A stretch of DNA of 6,507 nucleotides, from positions 1 through 6,507 of the forward strand of contig CAWVME010000079.1 in assembly GCA_963930325.1 (NCBI GenBank). Reading direction: 5' to 3'. This DNA comes from CALXJM01 sp963930325 (GTDB lineage: Bacteria; Bacillota; Clostridia; TANB77; CAG-508). The notes under the pieces were generated by a model, which did no database searches, had not been told where the DNA came from, and saw nothing but the letters and a program-made list of their open reading frames with translations. The position numbers and the translations under genes are program-made. Each line of letters opens with the position of its first letter. Within the stretch, counting starts at the first letter, position 1. This document shows positions 1 to 5,905 of the stretch, one piece after another.

Positions 1-692
1 AAATTCCTGCAATTATTCTGGCTTGTTATTTATTGTTATTACCGGCAAATCCAACATTTAATCGAATAGAAATGCAAAATAAGGCAATTGAAACGGCGGT
101 TCCTATTGTAATAGAAGATGAAGAAGTCGCTGAGCAGGTGCAAAATCAAGAAAATATAACAGAAGAAGAAAACATAGAGCAAAAACTACCAGAAGAATCG
201 TATCCAAAAGATACCGGAATTCATGAAATTTTTATTCGAGATGCATACCCATATCAATATGACAAAGAATTTTGGAATGAGATTTTTAAACTGGATGCGA
301 ATTTAAGAATTGACTTTCGATACTTGGAAAAAGCAATGATAAAAAGAGTAGTAGAAATAAATAATAATCCAGCTGATAAATATTTGGGAATTACAAACAC
401 AAGATTACAAAATATTTTTAATATAGAACAAGATTTTATTGCACAATATTACGCCATAGGAATTATTGGGACTATTTTAGTATTAGCTCCTTACGGGATA
501 ATCTTAGGATATACTGGATACAAAATGATGAAAAAAAGGAAGAGAGAAATTCCCTATTTAGAAATAATATTATTTTTATCTATTAGTATGATGTTTTGCA
601 TTTCTTATCTGTCAGGAAATCTCCTTAATAGTTTAAGCTTTACAATATATTTTGCTATTTTGTTTGCATTCTTACTAAAACAAAAAGTGTAA
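1..692 (+). CDS. O-antigen ligase/polymerase-like membrane protein, C-terminal part (5' end outside window)
   Basis: This is the C-terminal part of a polytopic membrane protein. The frame is open to the left edge (first full codon at base 3), so the TTG at 33 lies inside a hydrophobic segment and is not a credible start. In order it shows the end of one membrane helix (about 3-44), a long hydrophilic region (about 51-435) beginning with a very Glu-rich stretch (111-200), then three helices (about 450-518, 552-608, 618-674) separated by a basic cytoplasmic loop MMKKRKR. The hydrophilic part has an aromatic segment (DAYPYQYDKEFWNEIF), an Arg-containing segment (LRIDFRYLEK) and NPADKYLGI, in the style of the large extracytoplasmic loop of bacterial O-antigen ligase / polysaccharide polymerase proteins. 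Such proteins join or polymerise lipid-linked glycans on the outer face of the membrane. Family assignment is from recalled pattern, with no search; whether it is ligase or polymerase cannot be told. It ends at TAA (690-692). Confidence 0.6.
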   Translation, partial: IPAIILACYLLLLPANPTFNRIEMQNKAIETAVPIVIEDEEVAEQVQNQENITEEENIEQKLPEESYPKDTGIHEIFIRDAYPYQYDKEFWNEIFKLDANLRIDFRYLEKAMIKRVVEINNNPADKYLGITNTRLQNIFNIEQDFIAQYYAIGIIGTILVLAPYGIILGYTGYKMMKKRKREIPYLEIILFLSISMMFCISYLSGNLLNSLSFTIYFAILFAFLLKQKV

Positions 693-698
693 ATAATG

Positions 699-727
699 TT
701 GATAAATACAAATCTTTAGTATATAAT
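699..727 (+). promoter_or_regulatory. Probable vegetative (sigma-70/SigA-type) promoter for the exporter-glycosyltransferase operon
   Basis: A -35 box TTGATA (699-704, five of six matches to TTGACA) is separated by exactly 17 bases from a perfect -10 box TATAAT (722-727). No extended -10 TG is present. Transcription would start near 734-735, about 20 bases ahead of the permease start codon, leaving a short leader that holds little more than the ribosome binding site. It sits in the largest gap between genes in the window. The region is AT-rich, so TATAAT alone would mean little; the combination of both boxes at ideal spacing in a gap is what supports the call. Confidence 0.65.
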
Positions 728-755
728 GATACAATAAAAAGAATGGAGGAAAAAA

Positions 756-1544
756 ATGTTTTTCAAAAATATTTACATAAACTTTAAAAAGTATTCTTTT
801 TTATTGCAACAGTTAGTTTCTAGGGACTTTAAAGTAAAATATAAAAGATCAGTATTAGGAATTATCTGGAGCCTATTATATCCACTATTAAACATGGCAG
901 TTATGGCATTAGTGTTTTCTAATATTTTTAGATTTAGCACACCAGGAGTAAATTATTTAGTTTATGTTTTAAGTGGCTTAATTATGTTCAATTATTTTAG
1001 CGAAGCCTCTAATCTCGCTATGGGGTCAGTTGTAGCTAATTTTCCATTAATTAATAAAATTTATATTCCTAAATATATATTTCCACTTTCCAAATGTTTA
1101 TTTGTAGGAATTAACTTTTTACTTACTTTAATTCCTCTTTATATTGTTATATTTGCAACAGGCACAGGAGTAAACATTTATCATCTGGTGCTCCCATATG
1201 CATATATCTGTTTATTCATATTTACTTTAGGTATGGGACTTATATTGTCTACTGTATCTGTTTTCTTAAGAGATATATTCTATATTTATGGAATTGTATT
1301 AACTCTTTGGACTTATTTGACTCCAATTATGTATGATATATCTATTATATCTCCTAAATTACAAATAATTTTAAAGTGTAATCCGATGTACCATTATATT
1401 AATTTTATTAGAAGAATTATTCTATACCATGAAATGCCATCAGGCTTCACTTTCGCTGTTTGCGGACTTTCAGCATTAATTGTTTTAGCAATAGGATTAT
1501 TTGTTTTTAAAAAGAAACAAGATAAATTTATCTATTATGTATAA
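756..1544 (+). CDS. ABC-2 type polysaccharide exporter, permease subunit (Wzm/TagG/RgpC-like)
   Basis: Membrane subunit of a glycan exporter that moves a lipid-linked polysaccharide (O-antigen, capsule, teichoic acid or rhamnan type) from the cytoplasmic to the outer side. The 262 residues are the usual length. An N-terminal amphipathic stretch leads into RDFKVKYKRSVLG (23-35), a hallmark of this family that precedes the first helix. About six membrane helices follow (roughly 36-58, 63-83, 112-134, 141-169, 175-195, 232-251). Further family motifs are YIPKYIFPLS (103-112), FLRDI (170-174), TPIMY (189-193) and NPMYHYI (209-215). The C-terminus is basic (FKKKQDK), as expected for a cytoplasmic end. 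ATG at 756 follows GGAGGA (745-750) at 5 bases. The ATPase gene begins 12 bases after the stop, so the two subunits are surely co-expressed. The exported glycan cannot be read from the sequence. Confidence 0.93.
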   Translation: MFFKNIYINFKKYSFLLQQLVSRDFKVKYKRSVLGIIWSLLYPLLNMAVMALVFSNIFRFSTPGVNYLVYVLSGLIMFNYFSEASNLAMGSVVANFPLINKIYIPKYIFPLSKCLFVGINFLLTLIPLYIVIFATGTGVNIYHLVLPYAYICLFIFTLGMGLILSTVSVFLRDIFYIYGIVLTLWTYLTPIMYDISIISPKLQIILKCNPMYHYINFIRRIILYHEMPSGFTFAVCGLSALIVLAIGLFVFKKKQDKFIYYV

Positions 1545-1556
1545 GGAGGCAATGGA

Positions 1557-2288
1557 ATGATAAAAGTAACAGATGTGTCAATGAAATTTAATTTGGGCAT
1601 AGAAAAAAATTTTTCTGTAAAGCAAGCTTTTATCGATATACTTTCTGGAAAAAAGAAAGAAAAGTCCTATTTTTGGGCTCTTGATGAAATTAATTTTGAA
1701 GTAGAAAAAGGAGAAGTGATAGGATTTATTGGAAACAATGGAGCTGGAAAATCTACTTTATTAAAAATTATTGCAGGTGTTATGAAACCAACCACGGGGA
1801 AAGTGGAAATTCAGGGAAATATTTGTCCAATGATTGAATTAGGAGCAGGATTTGACTATGAACTTACTGCAAGAGAAAATATATATCTAAATGGAGCTGT
1901 TCTAGGATATTCTCGAGAATTTATTGATGGAAAGTTTGACGAAATTGTTGATTTTTCAGAACTACGCGATTTCTTAGAAGTTCCTGTAAGAAATTTTTCT
2001 TCTGGTATGATAGCAAGGCTGGCCTTTTCTATAGCAACGATTGTAGACCCAGAAATTTTAATTGTAGATGAAATTTTATCTGTAGGAGATATTGCATTCC
2101 AACAAAAGAGTGAAAATAAAATGAAATCAATGATTACAGGAGGAACAACTGTACTTTTTGTTTCACATTCTATCGAACAGATTAAAAACTTGTGTAATCG
2201 TGTCATCTGGTTAGAACATGGGAAAATAAAAAAAGTAGGACCAGCTATAGAAATTTGTGAAGAATATTATAAAAGTCAATTAGGATAG
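1557..2288 (+). CDS. ABC-type polysaccharide exporter, ATP-binding subunit (Wzt/TagH/RgpD-like, short form)
   Basis: ATPase that powers the permease encoded just upstream. The 243 residues form one nucleotide-binding domain: Walker A GNNGAGKST (59-67), the IELGAGF segment (93-99) where the Q-loop lies and a Glu replaces Gln as is common in this family, the signature FSSGM (147-151, a variant of LSGGQ), Walker B ILIVDE (167-172), D-loop SVGD (175-178) and the switch His in VSHS (H204). The N-terminal lead before the A-loop (residues 1-40, with a Lys-rich patch GKKKEK) is typical of Wzt/TagH/KpsT-type exporters. The protein stops soon after the domain, so it has no C-terminal carbohydrate-binding module of the E. 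coli O8/O9a Wzt type and no TagH-type extension. ATG at 1557 is preceded by AAGGAGG (1543-1549), which overlaps the permease stop codon. No catalytic residue is missing. Confidence 0.95.
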   Translation: MIKVTDVSMKFNLGIEKNFSVKQAFIDILSGKKKEKSYFWALDEINFEVEKGEVIGFIGNNGAGKSTLLKIIAGVMKPTTGKVEIQGNICPMIELGAGFDYELTARENIYLNGAVLGYSREFIDGKFDEIVDFSELRDFLEVPVRNFSSGMIARLAFSIATIVDPEILIVDEILSVGDIAFQQKSENKMKSMITGGTTVLFVSHSIEQIKNLCNRVIWLEHGKIKKVGPAIEICEEYYKSQLG

Positions 2289-2302
2289 AAGGGGAGAATT
2301 AA

Positions 2303-3352
2303 ATGAAAACATTAAGCATAGCAATTCCAGTATATAATACGGAAAAATATATTCGAAGATGTGTTGATTCACTAATTTTAAAAGATGTTTTAGAAGATAT
2401 AGAAATTATTTTAGTAAATGATGGAAGTAAAGATAGGTCTATAGAGATATTAAATGAATACAAAGAAAAATATCCACAAAGTGTGATTGTAATTGATAAA
2501 CCAAACGGAGGTCATGGTTCTACAATTAATGCAGCTTTAGGAATTGCTTCTGGGAAATATTTTAGGGTACTAGATAGTGATGATTGGTTTGATTCTAAAA
2601 ATTTTATTACATTTATAAAAAAATTAAAAAATGAAAATGCAGATGTAGTGATAACAAACTACAAAAAAGAGTATGTTTACAACGGATATTCTGAGGAGAT
2701 AAACTGGAAGAAGTTAGAAACAGGTGTAGAATATGAATTTGACAAATTCGACTTAAAATTATTAGATAAAGAATATTTTGTAATGGCAAATTCAACTTAT
2801 AAAACAGAGGTCTTAAGAAGATCAAAATTAAATTTATTAGAAAAAACATTTTATGTAGATATGCAATATAATATCATTCCAATTCAATGTGTTAAAACTT
2901 TCACATTTTACAAACTAGATATTTATCGCTATTTTATTGGAAGACCAGAACAAAGCATGAATTTACAAAATTTTGTAAAGAATAGATATAATCATGAAAA
3001 AGTAATTAAATATTTATTAGAATATTACACACAAAATGCCTCATCATTTTCTAAAAACAAGAAAGAATACATCAAGCAAATACTCTTTTATATGCTTACA
3101 ACCCATTACTACATTTACTGCGTATATGCAAAGAAAGATAAAAAAATAGTTTATTCTGAAATAAAAGAATTTGACACTTATTTTAAAAAATTAAATCCAG
3201 AATTATACAATAAAATGAATGAAATAGGCCAAATAAAATGCAACAGGAAAACAAAGTTTATATTTGTAAAAATAAATCCACAATTATTTAGTAAATTTGT
3301 AAGTATCTGTGGAAGAATTATACAAAGAAAGGAGAATATCATTGAAAAATAG
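2303..3352 (+). CDS. Family 2 glycosyltransferase (GT-A fold)
   Basis: Probably transfers a sugar from a nucleotide-sugar to the growing lipid-linked glycan at the inner face of the membrane. The GT2 catalytic domain covers about residues 3-115: IPVYNTEKYI (8-17) in the nucleotide-binding first strand, VNDGSKD (38-44), the NGGHGSTINAALG segment (68-80) and the metal-binding DXD-type motif DSDD (91-94) followed by W95. YVDMQY (184-189) carries D186 at the place where the acceptor-activating acid is usually found. The remaining C-terminal part (about 200-349) is basic and aromatic and has no clear membrane helix, so membrane contact would be peripheral. ATG at 2303 follows AAGGGGAG (2289-2296). 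It starts 14 bases after the ATPase stop and its last 11 bases overlap the next gene. Donor and acceptor are not predictable from the motifs. Confidence 0.92.
   Translation: MKTLSIAIPVYNTEKYIRRCVDSLILKDVLEDIEIILVNDGSKDRSIEILNEYKEKYPQSVIVIDKPNGGHGSTINAALGIASGKYFRVLDSDDWFDSKNFITFIKKLKNENADVVITNYKKEYVYNGYSEEINWKKLETGVEYEFDKFDLKLLDKEYFVMANSTYKTEVLRRSKLNLLEKTFYVDMQYNIIPIQCVKTFTFYKLDIYRYFIGRPEQSMNLQNFVKNRYNHEKVIKYLLEYYTQNASSFSKNKKEYIKQILFYMLTTHYYIYCVYAKKDKKIVYSEIKEFDTYFKKLNPELYNKMNEIGQIKCNRKTKFIFVKINPQLFSKFVSICGRIIQRKENIIEK
3328..3334 (+). promoter_or_regulatory. Ribosome binding site that fixes a TTG start
   Basis: AAAGGAG lies 7 bases before TTG at 3342 and inside the end of the preceding glycosyltransferase gene. 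The earlier in-frame GTG at 3309 has no such site in front of it, and the residues it would add (EELYKERRISL) are a read-through of this binding site. The TTG start also puts the first beta strand (RILVISWFYPP) right at the N-terminus, as usual for GT-B enzymes. Confidence 0.8.
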
Positions 3353-4595
3353 AATTCTAGTTATTAGTTGGTTTTATCCACCGGTTAATTCATCAGAAGG
3401 ATTAGTTACTTATAAATTGCTAAAGGCCTCTAAATATGAATATGATGTATTTACACAAAGAAATAATGATTTATGGTCTTATGGTAATAAAGATAATTTG
3501 CCAGAATGCAAAAATGTAAAATCCATTTTTGCAAAAGCAAACGATTTAGAAAGTTGGACAAAAGAAGCAATAGAATATTACAAAAAAAATCAAGGGAAAT
3601 ATGACATTATTATGACTCGTTCTATGCCACCAGAATCTCATAAAATAGGCTTAGAAATAAAAAAGATAAATCCCAATATAAAATGGATAGCTTCTTTTGG
3701 TGACCCGATTGCAGAAAATCCATATACAAAATTTATGATTACTTATTCATCACCATACACGATTAAAAATTGTGCTAAATTTAGAGGGATAATATCACCT
3801 AAAAGAATTATAAGAAATACTATTTTTAAAATTCGTTACAAAAGACTACATAGAAAATTCAACCATCAAGATGTAAACTTTCAAGAAAATATTATAAATA
3901 ATGCAGACTATATAATATTTAATAGCACATATCAAAAAGATTATATGTTAAGTAATTTTAAAGAAGAAGTAAAAAATAAAGCAATTATTTTGAATCATAG
4001 CTTCGACAAAACACTTTATAGTGGTACAAAGAAAGAAAAGCAAAAAATAGAGATGACTTATATTGGTCATTTAGATAATATTAGAAGTCCTTATATATTA
4101 CTAAGTGCAATTCAAGAATTAAACGAAGAAAATCCAGACTTGGCAGATAAAGTGCAATTTTCATTTTATGGAAAGATGGCAGATTCGGATAAACTTTATA
4201 TCGTTAATAACGAATTAACAGATATTGTAAAAGTAAAGAAACCTGTTTCTTATACAGACAGCTTAAAGATTATGATGGAAAGTGACTGGCTATTACAAAT
4301 TGATGCAAACCTTTCAGGAATATTAGATAGAAATATTTTCTTTGCTGCAAAATTGGCAGATTACATAGGTGCCGGAAGTAAAATTTTTGGAATAACAATG
4401 CTAGAAGGAATAAGTGCTGATATTTTAAGAAAATTAAATGCAGTTATGACATCATTTAGCAAAGAAGAAATAAAAAACTATTTATGGCTTATTATTTATA
4501 ATGGTTATCAAGTAAAATTAAATGAAGAATTTGCTAAAGAATTTGATGCTGTAGAAGTGGCAAAAAAATTTGATGAAATGGTATCAAAATTATAA
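3342..4595 (+). CDS. Probable GT-B glycosyltransferase (family 4-like, divergent)
   Basis: A 417-residue protein from the TTG start at 3342, the normal length for a GT-B enzyme. The N-terminal domain opens with KNRILVISWFYPPVNSSEG (2-20), the first Rossmann strand and glycine loop; YDIIMTRSMPP (87-97) and WIASFGDPIAENPY (115-128) are further strand-loop elements of the acceptor-side domain. The C-terminal, donor-binding domain begins near EMTYIGHLDNIRSP (237-250), with FSFYGKM (273-279), WLLQIDAN (316-323) and AAKLADYIGAGSKIFGIT (335-352). This last segment corresponds to the donor-binding site of family 4, but the classical E-x7-E is not intact: D340 takes the place of the second Glu and the first is absent. 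There are no membrane helices, so it would be cytoplasmic. The gene overlaps the GT2 gene by 11 bases, suggesting translational coupling. The sugar transferred is unknown. Confidence 0.82.
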   Translation: MKNRILVISWFYPPVNSSEGLVTYKLLKASKYEYDVFTQRNNDLWSYGNKDNLPECKNVKSIFAKANDLESWTKEAIEYYKKNQGKYDIIMTRSMPPESHKIGLEIKKINPNIKWIASFGDPIAENPYTKFMITYSSPYTIKNCAKFRGIISPKRIIRNTIFKIRYKRLHRKFNHQDVNFQENIINNADYIIFNSTYQKDYMLSNFKEEVKNKAIILNHSFDKTLYSGTKKEKQKIEMTYIGHLDNIRSPYILLSAIQELNEENPDLADKVQFSFYGKMADSDKLYIVNNELTDIVKVKKPVSYTDSLKIMMESDWLLQIDANLSGILDRNIFFAAKLADYIGAGSKIFGITMLEGISADILRKLNAVMTSFSKEEIKNYLWLIIYNGYQVKLNEEFAKEFDAVEVAKKFDEMVSKL

Positions 4596-4607
4596 AATAT
4601 ATTTATG

Positions 4608-4615
4608 AGAAAGGA
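4608..4615 (+). promoter_or_regulatory. Ribosome binding site that fixes the oxidoreductase start
   Basis: AGAAAGGA ends 7 bases before ATG at 4623. An in-frame ATG at 4605 lies upstream but has only AT sequence (AAAATATATTT) in front of it, and starting there would place this binding site inside the gene. The 4623 start gives MGEKKVKYLIIGAGISGL, with the usual short lead before the FAD-binding glycine motif. Confidence 0.78.
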
Positions 4616-4622
4616 AAATAGT

Positions 4623-5894
4623 ATGGGCGAAAAAAAAGTAAAATATTTAATTATAGGAGCAGGAATTTCAGGGTTAACATTTGCAAATTATATAAAAGAT
4701 GATTACCTAATATTGGAAAAAGAAGCAGAAGTTGGAGGATATTGCAGAACTATAAAAAAAGGAGATTTCATTTGGGATTATGCTGGACACTTCTTTCACT
4801 TTAAAACAGATGAATTTAAAAATATATTTTTAAATAATGTAGATAAAGATGATGTTATTTATCAAGAAAAGTGTACGAAAATATTATACAAAAATGCTCT
4901 TATTGATTATCCATTTCAAACAAATATTCACGAATTAGAAAAAGAAGAATTTATAGATTGCTTATACGATTTATTCAACAAAGAAGAAAAAGAAAATTAT
5001 GATAATTTCTTAGATATGCTATACGGGAAATTTGGCAAATCAATTGTAGAAAAATTTTTAAAACCATATAATGAAAAATTATATGCATGTGATTTGCGTA
5101 CTTTAGACAAAGATGCAATGGGAAGATTTTTCCCATATGCAAATATAAAACAAATTATAAATAATATGAAAAAAAATGAAGACGTATCATATAATAATAC
5201 TTTTTTATACCCTAAAAATGGTGCCGGATCATTTATTAATATTTTATATGATAAACTAGATAAAAAGAAAATTCTTTTAAAAACTACAATTCAATCAATT
5301 GATATAAAAAACAAAACTGTAAAAACCAAAAACGGAGACAAATATATATTTGAATATTTAATTAATACCGCACCACTAAACCATTTCCTAAACCTATTTA
5401 ATGAAGAAAAATTTACTAATTTGGAGAAAGAGCTTTCTTATAATAAAGTATTAGTATTTAATTTAGGATTTAACAAAAAATCAAAATTAGTAAGGGAACA
5501 TTGGATTTACGTTCCAGACAAAGATTGCAATTACTATCGCATAGGATTTTACGATAATATATTAAATTCAGATAAGTTAAGTATGTATATAGAAATTGGA
5601 TATGACAAAAAAGCAAATATAAATATAGAAGAGCAGTTAAAGTTAACATTAGAAAATTTGAAAAAACAAAATATTATTGATAAAGAAATGATTTTAGAAG
5701 AGCATGTTGCAATTATTATGGATCCTGCATATGTGCATATTAATGGAAAAACAGACCAGAAAGTAACAAAGGTAAAAACAGAACTAAATGAACACGGAAT
5801 TTACACTATAGGAAGATATGGAGCATGGACATACTGTTCTATGGAAGACTGCATGGTAGAAGCAAAAAAACTCTCCGAAAAATTAAGTGAATAA
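4623..5894 (+). CDS. FAD-dependent oxidoreductase, UDP-galactopyranose mutase / amine oxidase-like
   Basis: A 423-residue flavoprotein with a Rossmann FAD-binding N-terminus: GAGISGL (12-18), an acidic residue at the end of the second strand (E32 or E34 in LEKE) and VGGYCRT (37-43), then DYAGHFFHF (52-60), which resembles the GxHxF-type segment of UDP-galactopyranose mutase relatives. YPFQTN (96-101) and FLKPYNEKLY (145-154) are also typical of sugar-locus members of this superfamily. YPKNGAG (196-202) and the C-terminal FAD-contacting GRYGAWTYCSMED (397-409) complete the fold. There is no signal peptide or membrane helix, so it is cytoplasmic. Members of this group found in polysaccharide loci are often annotated as protoporphyrinogen oxidase, amine oxidase or UGM-like; none of these reactions is proven here. 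From its neighbours, a role in making or remodelling a sugar nucleotide is the best guess. It begins 27 bases after the previous gene. Confidence 0.85.
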   Translation: MGEKKVKYLIIGAGISGLTFANYIKDDYLILEKEAEVGGYCRTIKKGDFIWDYAGHFFHFKTDEFKNIFLNNVDKDDVIYQEKCTKILYKNALIDYPFQTNIHELEKEEFIDCLYDLFNKEEKENYDNFLDMLYGKFGKSIVEKFLKPYNEKLYACDLRTLDKDAMGRFFPYANIKQIINNMKKNEDVSYNNTFLYPKNGAGSFINILYDKLDKKKILLKTTIQSIDIKNKTVKTKNGDKYIFEYLINTAPLNHFLNLFNEEKFTNLEKELSYNKVLVFNLGFNKKSKLVREHWIYVPDKDCNYYRIGFYDNILNSDKLSMYIEIGYDKKANINIEEQLKLTLENLKKQNIIDKEMILEEHVAIIMDPAYVHINGKTDQKVTKVKTELNEHGIYTIGRYGAWTYCSMEDCMVEAKKLSEKLSE

Positions 5895-5905
5895 GGAAAG
5901 TAAAT

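Noticed and set aside
33..35. TTG as a start codon for the first gene
   Set aside because: The frame is open to the left edge, and the TTG falls within a continuous run of hydrophobic codons (a membrane helix) with no ribosome binding site in front.
1602..1616. A-run followed by T-run (GAAAAAAATTTTTCT), like a small hairpin with a T tail
   Set aside because: It is inside the ATPase coding region near its start, has no GC stem, and would not form a stable terminator.
1856..2206. Open frame on the minus strand, 116 residues
   Set aside because: It lies wholly inside the ABC ATPase gene, which carries all its catalytic motifs in the other strand. The minus-strand product is Ser/Ile-rich with no recognisable domain, so it is a shadow.
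2613..2849. Open frame on the minus strand, 78 hydrophobic residues
   Set aside because: It lies within the GT2 gene; its Leu/Phe/Ile-rich content is simply the complement of Lys/Glu/Asn-rich coding sequence.
690..5894. All six visible stop codons are TAA or TAG and none is TGA, raising the idea of TGA recoding
   Set aside because: Trp is encoded by TGG and no in-frame TGA is needed to keep any gene open. Six stops are too few to show avoidance at this base composition.
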